A stretch of DNA of 37,043 nucleotides from Streptomyces plumbidurans (GTDB taxonomy: Bacteria > Actinomycetota > Actinomycetes > Streptomycetales > Streptomycetaceae). The stretch lies in the NCBI RefSeq assembly GCF_019857225.1, contig NZ_JAFJSY010000066.1:1-37043 (forward strand). The letters are read 5' to 3'. Numbering within the stretch: the stretch's first letter is position 1; each line of letters opens with the position of its first letter. Under the pieces are notes generated by a model, which saw only the letters and a program-made list of their open reading frames with translations, was not told where the DNA came from and did no database searches. Shown here piece after piece: positions 29,983-37,043 of this stretch. Both the position numbers and the translations under genes were made by a program.

Positions 29983-30882
29983 TCACGACCAGCTGGTGCC
30001 CGTCAGACGCTCGTACGCCTCCACGTACTTGGCGCGCGTCGCGTCCACGACCTCCTGCGGCAGCTGCGGCGGCGGCTGCTCGCTTTTGCGGTCCCAGCCG
30101 GAGGCGGGCGAGGTCAGCCAGTCGCGCACGAACTGCTTGTCGTACGACGGCTGCGCGTGCCCCGGCTCCCACTGGTCGGCCGGCCAGAAGCGGGAGGAGT
30201 CCGGGGTGAGGACCTCGTCCGCGATGACCAGGTCCTCGCCGTCGAAGCCGAACTCGAACTTGGTGTCGGCGAGGATGATGCCGCGGTCGCGGGCGATGTC
30301 GCGGGCGCGGGAGTACACGGCGAGGGTGGCCTGCCGCAGCTGGGCCGCGGTGTCGGCGCCGACCTGGCGCGCGACCTCCTCGTAGGAGACGTTCTCGTCG
30401 TGCTCGCCCACGGCCGCCTTGGTGGCCGGGGTGAAGATCGGGGCGGGCAGCTCGCTGCCGTCGACCAGGCCCTCGGGAAGGGCGAGGCCGCAGACCGTGC
30501 GGGACTCGTCGTACTCGACGAGCCCGGAGCCGGTGAGATAGCCGCGGGCCACGCACTCGACCGGGACCATCTGCAGCGACTTGCAGACCGTGGTGCGCCC
30601 CGCCCAGTCGGCGGGGGCGCCGGGGGGCAGCTCGGTACTCAGGACGTGGTGGGGGACCAGGTCGGCGAGCTGGTCGAACCACCACAGGGAGAGCTGCGTG
30701 AGGATGCGGCCCTTGTCGGGGATCTCGGTGGGCAGCACCCAGTCGTAGGCGGACATGCGGTCGCTGGCGACCATCACGAGGTCGCCGGCCTCGTTCTGGT
30801 ACAGCTCGCGCACCTTGCCGGTGTGCAGGTGCACCAGGCCCGGAACCTGAATCGGTTCGGGCTTTTCTACGAATCCGGACAC
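29983..30882 (-). CDS. purC: SAICAR synthetase
   Basis: 299 residues. Joins aspartate to CAIR with ATP, giving SAICAR. Typical marks: GKVRELYQ, MSAYDWVLPTEIPDKG, EVLTPDSSRFWPAD and an early ATP-binding Gly-Lys-Val. The GTG start at 30882 has GGGGAGGA 4-5 nt upstream. It stands alone: convergent with tRNA-Gly and behind the dimethylformamidase-like gene on the same strand with a 107-nt gap. Confidence 0.97.
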   Translation of the reverse strand: MSGFVEKPEPIQVPGLVHLHTGKVRELYQNEAGDLVMVASDRMSAYDWVLPTEIPDKGRILTQLSLWWFDQLADLVPHHVLSTELPPGAPADWAGRTTVCKSLQMVPVECVARGYLTGSGLVEYDESRTVCGLALPEGLVDGSELPAPIFTPATKAAVGEHDENVSYEEVARQVGADTAAQLRQATLAVYSRARDIARDRGIILADTKFEFGFDGEDLVIADEVLTPDSSRFWPADQWEPGHAQPSYDKQFVRDWLTSPASGWDRKSEQPPPQLPQEVVDATRAKYVEAYERLTGTSWS

Positions 30883-30989
30883 GGTTCCTCCCCGTGGTGA
30901 TGTCCAAGAAACTCGATTCTCCCTTATGCCGGAGATCGGTCGGGGCGGGGGTGACCGGGCTCAGGGCGCTGACGTGGGCCTACGTGAGC

Positions 30990-32543
30990 TCAGTCACGTT
31001 TGCAGATGCGGTCCAGGAGGTTCGCCGTGGCCCGCTGGACCCGCTCGTCGACGTGGCCGGGGCGGTCCAGGGCCGGGGACCAGGCGAACGTCCCGGAAGC
31101 GAACACCAGGGCGCCGGAGGGGGCGCGGTACAGGGACGTCTCCTGGTGGCGCCGGGCGCCCTCGGCGTCGGTGTACGGCGAGTGGGCGAGCAGGATGCGC
31201 TCCTCGTGCTCGGGCAGCGGGGCGCGCGGGAAGTAGCGGTCGGCCTCGCCCGCGACCAGCTCCTCGATCGCGTCGCCCTCACCGGCACCGGTCGCCTCCC
31301 ACAGCCAGTGCCCGGCGTTGCGGACGATCAGGGGGTGCGGCTCGGGGACCCGGCCCGCGTACTGGATGCCCACCAGCTCCTGTTCCGGCCGGTCGATCTC
31401 GCGCCACAGCACGGGCCGCCCCGGGCCCCTGCGCTTGCGGCAGGTGAGCAGCCGGTCGGGGACGCCGGACGGGGACGGGGCCAACTCGACCTGCCAGTAC
31501 AGGGTGTTGGCGGACAGGAAGACGAGCGAGGTGCCGTGCTCGCGGGCCCGTTCGACGCTACGGCGCATGGTGGGCGACCAGTACTCGTCGTGCCCCGGGA
31601 AGACCAGGCCGCGGTAGCGGGTGGGGTCGACCCGGCCCGCGTGCAGGTCACGGGCGTCGGCGTAGGCGATGTCGTAGCCGTAGCGCTCGGCCCAGCGGAT
31701 GAAGTCGTAGGCGTGGCCGACGTGGAGGGGCAGGCCCGCGCCGGCGTACGGGCGGTCGAAGGACACCGTCGTCGCCGCCTCGGACTCGCCCAGCAGCCGA
31801 CCCTGTTCGTCCCAGGCGTGATAGAGACTCGCGCCGGTACGGCCGTCCTCCGGATAGAGGTTGTACGCCTGCCACGTCACGTCGGGCAGCAGGAGCAGCA
31901 GGTCGGCCGGATTGCTGTCGCGGACCGTAAAGGGGATGTGGGAGCGGTAGCCGTCGGCCGTGGTCAGGACGGCGACATAGGCTCCGATGCTCCAGTACGA
32001 CGGGATCTGCAGCCGCCAGGACAGCCACCAGTGGTGGCAGGAGACCGTACGGTCGGCCGCGAGCGGCGGGGGCTGGACGATGCCGGGGAGACGGGGGCTG
32101 GTGGTGATCTTGGCCGCGCCGTCGCCGCCGTAGTGACCGATGCGGTAGATGTCGACGGCGAACTCCTGCGGCGGGTCGACCGTGATGTGGAAGTCGACGG
32201 CCTCGCCGGGAGCGACCGCGCCGGTGGAGATGAAGCCCTTGATCTGACGGTGGACATCGTCCGCGGAACGGGGGCCGCCGGAGGAGCGGGGGGCCGGGAC
32301 GCGGGGGGTGCGGGTCGCATGCGGGGCGTGGAGAGTGGGGGTGGCGTGGGCGGCATGGGCGCTCGGGTGGCCGTCCGCGGCCGGCGGCTGGGGTGGGTCC
32401 ACGTACCAGGGGATCATCTGGCCGGTGTCGCTGAAGTACGTCTCCCCGCCGCGGAGCCAGGGGAGCGGGCCCTGACCGAAGGGGTCGGTCACGGCGTGCG
32501 CCAGCGCTCCGGATTCCCAGCGGCGGATCTGTTCCGACCCCAT
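30990..32543 (-). CDS. N,N-dimethylformamidase beta-subunit-like protein
   Basis: 517 residues from ATG 32543 (GGGGAG 6 nt upstream); a longer frame to 32747 has no support. After a beta-rich N-terminal part (VDFHITVDPPQEFAVDIYRIG), the large C-domain shows SCHHWWLSWRLQIPS, VTWQAYNLYPEDG, FPGHDEYWSPTMR and FLSANTLYWQVEL, the pattern of the family named after the large chain of dimethylformamidase. That enzyme hydrolyses dimethylformamide with an iron held by two Tyr and one Glu. Most Streptomyces relatives have no known substrate, and no small alpha-subunit gene is seen here. No signal peptide is evident. Confidence 0.8.
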   Translation of the reverse strand: MGSEQIRRWESGALAHAVTDPFGQGPLPWLRGGETYFSDTGQMIPWYVDPPQPPAADGHPSAHAAHATPTLHAPHATRTPRVPAPRSSGGPRSADDVHRQIKGFISTGAVAPGEAVDFHITVDPPQEFAVDIYRIGHYGGDGAAKITTSPRLPGIVQPPPLAADRTVSCHHWWLSWRLQIPSYWSIGAYVAVLTTADGYRSHIPFTVRDSNPADLLLLLPDVTWQAYNLYPEDGRTGASLYHAWDEQGRLLGESEAATTVSFDRPYAGAGLPLHVGHAYDFIRWAERYGYDIAYADARDLHAGRVDPTRYRGLVFPGHDEYWSPTMRRSVERAREHGTSLVFLSANTLYWQVELAPSPSGVPDRLLTCRKRRGPGRPVLWREIDRPEQELVGIQYAGRVPEPHPLIVRNAGHWLWEATGAGEGDAIEELVAGEADRYFPRAPLPEHEERILLAHSPYTDAEGARRHQETSLYRAPSGALVFASGTFAWSPALDRPGHVDERVQRATANLLDRICKRD

Positions 32544-32713
32544 GGTCGCTCCCCTCGATCCCCCGTGATCGCGTCTGGTCGCGTCTCGTGTGCCACTAGC
32601 CCTTGCCCTGGGCCCGATCGGTCCCAGCACATCACATTGCGCACCCATGCGGTCACTATTCGTTGCGAATTGGCCGAAAGTGGAATGTGGTGCTCCGCTA
32701 CGCCGCTGCTTGT

Positions 32714-32734
32714 GCGTCCTGCGTCCTGCGTCCT
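32714..32734. repeat. Short tandem repeat GCGTCCT x3
   Basis: Three exact copies of the 7-mer GCGTCCT, followed by GCGTGTGCGTCAC, just behind the stop of the next gene. In the same gap ATTCG-TTG-CGAAT (32658-32670) is a small palindrome. The gap 32544-32743 holds no gene. Confidence 0.8.
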
Positions 32735-32743
32735 GCGTGTGCG

Positions 32744-34549
32744 TCACACGAGGCGGACGGGCTTCTCGGGTCGTATGCCGGATTCGCGCAGCCAGGTGCG
32801 CAAGGGGGCCGCGTCGCCGTCCTCCACGAGGCTGAGAACACGGGGGCTCAGATCGGTCGCCCGCTCGCCGTTGACGATGAGGGACGGGCCGTCGAGCCAG
32901 TCGAGCCCGGGGGAGGCGCCCGCGGTGTCCATGGCGGCACAGCAGACCATCGCGGTGACGTGGTCGGCCAGCAACTCGCGTGCGGTGCGCGGGGGTTGGA
33001 GCGGAAAGAGGGGGAGCGCCGCGTCGTCCCAGAGGGCGGTGGCGGGGGTGGTGCGCTCGGCGGGGGCGTCTGTGGCTCCCTCGCGGGCGAGTTCGGCGGT
33101 GATACCTGCGGCGAGGGTGGCGGAGCGGGGGTTGTTGGGGGGTGGGTCGTCGGTATCGGCGTTGGTGTCGGTTTCTGCGGGGGGTTCGGCTTTTGCTTCG
33201 GCTTCGGCCTCTGCTGGGGCTTCACCCTCTGCTTGGGCTTTGGCTTCGGCCTCGCGTCGAGGGGTCGAGAGGTGGTCCAGGATTCTGGCCAGGGTCGGGC
33301 CGTCCACAGCGGGGGCGGACGGGTCCGTGGTCCGGGTGACGCCCAGGGTGTCCAGGACCCGGTGGAGCCGGGCGGCGTCGGTGCGCCATTTGCGGTCGAC
33401 GATCTCGTCCGGGTACTCGTCCCAGTTCACCGGCGCCCAGTCGGGGCCGGGGGCCGCGGGGCCGCCGTGGAAGAGGCGGGCGGCGAGGAGGGAGGCCGCT
33501 TCGTCCACCGTCCCCGGTTCTTCGAGCAGATCGCAGGCGGGCCGCTCACCCAGCCGGGAGGCGAACCCCTCGGCCAGTCGGTCGCGGCGAGAGAGCTCGG
33601 TGAGGGCGGCCACGACTCCCACGTCAAGGCGGGAGGGCCAGCGGCCCATCCGCCAGGCGGGCAGCGCGACACGGGTCAGCAGCCGGTCCCAGCCCGCGTA
33701 CGCCAGGCCCACCTGCTCCTGGGCCACGATCCGCAGGCCGTAGTCCACAGCCTGTGCACGCTCGGACGCGGCCGCCGCGACGCCCCGCTCCATCTGGGTC
33801 GCGTGCTCCTGGCAGCTGCGCAGCAGCAGCCGGGCCACCCGGCCGACGCCCGCGCACACCAGGCGGGTCAGCGGGCAGCGCCCGGGTGTCGAGGCGACGG
33901 CCACCGCGGCGTCCAGACCGCGCACGAAGCGGCGGGCCGCGGCTATGTCGGGATGCGCCGAGGGGCCCGTACCGGCGACGACCGGGGCGAGCACCGCCCG
34001 CAGCTCGCCGACCCGCATCCACCACAGGAAGGGGGAGCCGATGACGAGGACCGGGGCCGCGGTGCCGCGGCGGCGCGGGGCATGTGCGCCCGCCAGCTCG
34101 TCGTGGCGGTCCTCGGACGGGGGCGGGCCGTGGGCCGGGTGGGTGCGGTCCTCGAGCCAGCTGTCGCAGTCCGGGGTGAGCGCTATCGCCGAGGGCGCGG
34201 GGACGGCGAGCCGGTCGGCGAGGTCGCGCACCAAGCGGTACAGATCCGGGGCCGACTCCTCGGCGATCGGGACCGTCGGGCTCACGGCGGGACGCGCACG
34301 GGCGACGATCAGGGCTATCGCACAGGCGGCGAGCAGCACGAGCACGGCGACAGGGATCACGACCCAGCGGGCCACGTTCCAGCCGGGTCCCACCAGATGG
34401 TTCGTGGAGGCGCCGGCCAGCAGCACGACCGCTACGGCCGCGGGCAGCAAGGCCACGGCCAGTGCCCTGCTGCGGATGCGCAGCACGGCAAGAGCCCTCG
34501 AACGCGCCGCCTGCGCGCCCGCCTCCACACCCATTCCGCTACCGGTCAT
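32744..34549 (-). CDS. Membrane protein resembling an M48 peptidase without its zinc site
   Basis: 601 residues. Two membrane helices (about 31-49 and 62-84), then a segment PDLYRLVRDLADRLAVPAPSAIAL like the start of M48 peptidase domains. Where M48 enzymes have DELRAVLAHELGH, this protein has GELRAVLAPVVAG (181-193): both His and the catalytic Glu are gone. A later SERAQAVDYGLRIVAQEQ lies where the third zinc ligand (E-x3-D) is expected. Residues about 430-480 form an Ala/Glu/Asp-rich low-complexity spacer, followed by a C-terminal domain. It looks like a non-catalytic relative. The family call rests on pattern only. Confidence 0.6.
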   Translation of the reverse strand: MTGSGMGVEAGAQAARSRALAVLRIRSRALAVALLPAAVAVVLLAGASTNHLVGPGWNVARWVVIPVAVLVLLAACAIALIVARARPAVSPTVPIAEESAPDLYRLVRDLADRLAVPAPSAIALTPDCDSWLEDRTHPAHGPPPSEDRHDELAGAHAPRRRGTAAPVLVIGSPFLWWMRVGELRAVLAPVVAGTGPSAHPDIAAARRFVRGLDAAVAVASTPGRCPLTRLVCAGVGRVARLLLRSCQEHATQMERGVAAAASERAQAVDYGLRIVAQEQVGLAYAGWDRLLTRVALPAWRMGRWPSRLDVGVVAALTELSRRDRLAEGFASRLGERPACDLLEEPGTVDEAASLLAARLFHGGPAAPGPDWAPVNWDEYPDEIVDRKWRTDAARLHRVLDTLGVTRTTDPSAPAVDGPTLARILDHLSTPRREAEAKAQAEGEAPAEAEAEAKAEPPAETDTNADTDDPPPNNPRSATLAAGITAELAREGATDAPAERTTPATALWDDAALPLFPLQPPRTARELLADHVTAMVCCAAMDTAGASPGLDWLDGPSLIVNGERATDLSPRVLSLVEDGDAAPLRTWLRESGIRPEKPVRLV

Positions 34550-34573
34550 GACCGGACCTCACCCCCTCCCCCG

Positions 34574-34622
34574 CTGTTCTGGATGCCCAGCTGTCCTGGA
34601 TGTCCAGGTCCAGCTGTCCTGG
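34574..34622. repeat. Short repeats upstream of the M48-like gene
   Basis: CTGTTCTGGATGCCCAG and CTGTCCTGGATGTCCAG lie side by side (17-bp period), and CCAGCTGTCCTGG occurs at 34587 and 34610. CTGGA-TG-TCCAG is a palindrome within. They lie 25-75 bp before the gene start, so may overlap its promoter. The rest of the 385-bp gap 34550-34934 shows no gene I can support. Confidence 0.6.
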
Positions 34623-34863
34623 CGTTGCTCACTCCCCCACTGTGGCACCCGTCACTGACATCGCAATGCCGGTGGGCCAAGTGCCGGACCGCTTGCGCCG
34701 CACCATAGTTGGGGCCCCGGTGCCCGTCAGCCGGATGGGGGATCGGTCACTCGATGGAATGGCTTTGGTCAGAGGTGGGTGACGGACAGCGAAGATCAGG
34801 CCCGTGTTCTTGACTTCGGTTCGACAAATCCGGAGGGCGTCAGAATTGGTTCTTGGAACGGCA

Positions 34864-34898
34864 GCAGGCCCCCGATTCAAGACGGATCCGGGGCCTGC
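34864..34898 (-). terminator. Hairpin behind purD
   Basis: GCAGGCCCC (34864-34872) and GGGGCCTGC (34890-34898) with inner GAT/ATC pairing form a strong stem 37 nt beyond the purD stop. No T-tract follows, so it may be an intrinsic terminator of the short-tail kind common in Streptomyces. Confidence 0.6.
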
Positions 34899-34934
34899 GG
34901 GGTTCCGGGGATATGGCGGGATAGGGGTCGGCGC

Positions 34935-36185
34935 TCAGGCGCCCGCCGCCTTCGCCGCGATGTCCGTACGGTGCTGGGAGCCGTCCAGGCGGATGCGTGC
35001 GACGGCCTTGTACGCGCGGTTGCGGGCCTCGGTCAGGTCCGCGCCGGTGGCAGTGACAGACAGCACGCGGCCGCCGGCGCTGACGATCGCGTCGCCGTCG
35101 CGCCGGGTGCCGGCGTGCAGCACGTACGCGTGCGGGGCGTCCTCGGCGGCCACCTCGTCGAGGCCGGTGATGGGGTCGCCGGTGCGCGGGGTGCCGGGGT
35201 AGTTGTGCGAGGCGACGACCACGGTGACCGCGGCGTCGTCGCTCCAGCGCAGGGGCGCGAGGTCGTCGAGGGTGCCGTTCGCGGCGGCGAGCAGGACGCC
35301 GGCCAGCGGGGTCTTCAGGCGGGCGAGGACCACCTGGGTCTCGGGGTCGCCGAAACGGGCGTTGAACTCGATGACCCGTACACCCCGCGAGGTGATCGCG
35401 AGACCGGCGTAGAGCAGGCCGGAGAACGGGGTGCCGCGGCGGCGCATCTCGTCCACGGTGGGCTGCAGAACGGTCTGCAGGACCTCCTCGACCAGCTTCG
35501 GGTCGGCCCACGGCAGCGGGGAGTACGCGCCCATGCCGCCGGTGTTCGGGCCCTCATCCCCGTCGAGCGCCCGCTTGAAGTCCTGGGCCGGCTGGAGCGG
35601 GACGACGGTCTCGCCGTCCGTGATGGCGAAGAGGGAGACCTCGGGACCGTCGAGGAACTCCTCGATGACGACGCGCTCGCAGGCTTCGGCGTGCGCCTTC
35701 GCCGCCTCGATGTCGTCGGTGACGACGACGCCCTTGCCGGCGGCCAGGCCGTCGTCCTTGACCACGTAGGGGGCGCCGAAGGCATCGAGGGCCGTGTCGA
35801 CCTCGGCGGGGGTCGTGCAGACGTAGGAGCGCGCGGTGGGGACTCCCGCCCCCGCCATGACGTCCTTCGCGAAGGCCTTGGAGCCCTCGATCCGCGCGGC
35901 CTCCTTGCCGGGGCCGAACGCCGGGATGCCCGCCTCGCGCACCGCGTCGGCGACACCGGCGACGAGCGGCGCCTCCGGGCCCACGACCACCAGGTCGGCG
36001 CCGAGTTCGGTGGCCAGCGCGGACACGGCCTTGCCGTCCAGCGCGTCGACCTGGTGCAGCTCGGCGACCTCGGCGATGCCGGCGTTGCCGGGGGCGCAGT
36101 GCAGCGCGGTGACGCCGGGGTCGAGGGACAGGGAATGGCACAGGGCGTGTTCGCGGGCGCCGCTACCGATGACGAGGACCTTCAC
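34935..36185 (-). CDS. purD: Phosphoribosylamine-glycine ligase (GAR synthetase)
   Basis: 416 residues from GTG 36185, where the protein begins VKVLVIGSGAREHAL, the usual PurD start; the open frame to 36698 is chance. Step 2 of purine synthesis. ATP-grasp domain with APYVVKDDGLAAGKGVVV, FNARFGDPETQ and MGAYSPLPW. It follows dnaX on the same strand with a 134-nt gap that holds a TTTTG-rich stretch (36283-36312) and no gene. Confidence 0.97.
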   Translation of the reverse strand: MKVLVIGSGAREHALCHSLSLDPGVTALHCAPGNAGIAEVAELHQVDALDGKAVSALATELGADLVVVGPEAPLVAGVADAVREAGIPAFGPGKEAARIEGSKAFAKDVMAGAGVPTARSYVCTTPAEVDTALDAFGAPYVVKDDGLAAGKGVVVTDDIEAAKAHAEACERVVIEEFLDGPEVSLFAITDGETVVPLQPAQDFKRALDGDEGPNTGGMGAYSPLPWADPKLVEEVLQTVLQPTVDEMRRRGTPFSGLLYAGLAITSRGVRVIEFNARFGDPETQVVLARLKTPLAGVLLAAANGTLDDLAPLRWSDDAAVTVVVASHNYPGTPRTGDPITGLDEVAAEDAPHAYVLHAGTRRDGDAIVSAGGRVLSVTATGADLTEARNRAYKAVARIRLDGSQHRTDIAAKAAGA

Positions 36186-36319
36186 GGGGGCCAGCCTAGC
36201 TGGCGTTCCTGCCGAGGTCCGGGGGGTGGGTTTGTTGTGGGTTTCTCCAAGGAGGGGCTGGAGTTTCCAGCGCCCGTCCCCTTTTGTTCGTTTGCCCTTT
36301 TGTCCTTTTGCGAGCTCCC

Positions 36320-37043
36320 CTACTCGTTCGTGAACTCCTCGACCACCGTCGCCCCGAGCTCCCGCACGATCAGTTCGTGGCCGGAGAGCGCTGATTCGTT
36401 GAGGTCGGGGTCGTCGTCCTCGGGGATGTCGTCCTCGATGGAGACCGGTGGTGGCTCCGGGGCGGCGGACCTGGGCGCGGAGGTCTCGGTGTACGGGGCC
36501 GACGGTGCCGGGGAGGGGGATGCGGGCGCCGGGGAGGAGGCGGGCGCGGACGCGGGTCGCTGCGCGGGCGCACCGCCGTAACCGCCGGGGGCTCCGCTGC
36601 CGTAGCCGCCGGGGGTTCCGCCGTAGCCGCCGTTGGACGGGGCGGACGGTGCGGGGGCCGAGCCGCCGGAGGGGTCGACGATCGCCTCGACCTTCCACTG
36701 CACGTTGAACTGCTCGGACAGCGCCTGGCGCAGGACGTCCTCGCTGCCGCTGCTGGCGAAGTTGTCGCGGGCGCCCGCGTTGACGAAGCCCAGTTGGAGG
36801 GTCGTGCCGTCGAAGCCGGTCACCTGGGCGTTCTGGCTGAGCAGGATCCAGGTGAAGCGTCGGCGGTTCTTGACCGCCTCCAGGATGTTCGGCCAGAGCA
36901 TGCGGGGGTCGGGGCCGCCGCTGGGGGGCGGGGCGGATACGGGCGCCGGTGCCTGAGGGGCGGCGGGGGCGGGCGTCGCGGGCGCGGATGAGGGTGCTGC
37001 GGGCGCGGGTGAGGGTGCTGCGACGGGCGGGCGGCCACCGCCC
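36320..37043 (-). CDS. dnaX: DNA polymerase III gamma/tau subunit, C-terminal part
   Basis: The last 241 residues or so; the AAA+ clamp-loader part lies beyond the window. What is seen: a Pro/Ala-rich linker, the C-terminal domain (MLWPNILEAVKNRRRFTWIL, VTGFDGTTLQLGF, then FNVQWKVEAIVD), a second Gly/Pro/Ala-rich linker with repeated GGYG, and an acidic end (DDIPEDDDPDLNESAL then RELGATVVEEF). The domain with the WPNIL start is typical of actinobacterial DnaX, and the place in front of purD fits. Confidence 0.9.
   Translation of the reverse strand, partial: GGGRPPVAAPSPAPAAPSSAPATPAPAAPQAPAPVSAPPPSGGPDPRMLWPNILEAVKNRRRFTWILLSQNAQVTGFDGTTLQLGFVNAGARDNFASSGSEDVLRQALSEQFNVQWKVEAIVDPSGGSAPAPSAPSNGGYGGTPGGYGSGAPGGYGGAPAQRPASAPASSPAPASPSPAPSAPYTETSAPRSAAPEPPPVSIEDDIPEDDDPDLNESALSGHELIVRELGATVVEEFTNE

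Noticed and set aside
30894..33743. 949-residue plus-strand frame across two minus-strand genes
   Set aside because: Runs through two genes and their gap without a change in composition expected for a protein; no motif.
34629..34880. 83-residue minus-strand ORF between purD and the M48-like gene
   Set aside because: Overlaps the purD hairpin, no ribosome site, no resemblance to known proteins.
36186..36698. Longer purD reading frame
   Set aside because: Overlaps the dnaX end in another frame; the PurD start VKVLVIGSGAREHA is at 36185.

Overview
The window is a piece of a Streptomyces chromosome (very high GC, strong third-position GC bias, many GTG starts, BldC, an Lsr2-like protein, leucine/valine-type dehydrogenase Vdh, a DUF3073 protein). 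From memory, the gene order matches the S. coelicolor core region that runs from dnaX (right end here) to a DEAD-box helicase (left end). Both edges cut genes: the helicase loses its C-terminus on the left and dnaX loses its N-terminal part on the right.

Left part (1-6.3 kb): DEAD-box RNA helicase, a small low-complexity lipoprotein, a small HExxH metallopeptidase, a membrane-anchored metallophosphoesterase, then a tRNA-Glu/tRNA-Asp/tRNA-Phe cluster with promoter and terminator. A solitary TnpB (IS200/IS605 type, catalytic residues and zinc finger intact, no TnpA) sits directly behind the cluster, with a duplicated right-end-like module.

Middle part (6.3-15.3 kb): the DEAH helicase HrpA; a second, identical tRNA-Asp gene whose 3' end is the first piece of an exact 140-bp tandem array (3.4 copies, each carrying the tRNA 3' end and a strong hairpin); a tiny CxxC protein; bldC with a long 3' UTR and perfect terminator; a conserved hypothetical; valine dehydrogenase; a DUF3073 protein.

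Right part (15.3-37 kb): dispersed de novo purine synthesis genes. purM and purF lie together; purS, purQ and purL form a tightly overlapping operon for FGAM synthase; purC and purD stand alone. Between them are a two-META-domain lipoprotein, a maleylpyruvate isomerase-like/SCP protein, a TetR regulator divergent from a DHA2-type MFS exporter, the Lsr2 paralogue, three tRNA-Gly genes, an ABC exporter plus DesKR/NarL-type two-component system, a dimethylformamidase beta-subunit-like protein and a membrane protein resembling an M48 peptidase that has lost its zinc site.

The observations most worth following are (1) the 140-bp repeat array that re-uses the tRNA-Asp 3' end, organised like the E. 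coli tyrT/rtT repeats, and (2) a tRNA-Gly(UCC) whose D-loop and T-loop both depart from the universal elbow contact, suggesting a specialised tRNA. Promoter, operator and hairpin calls were made by eye and are graded accordingly.
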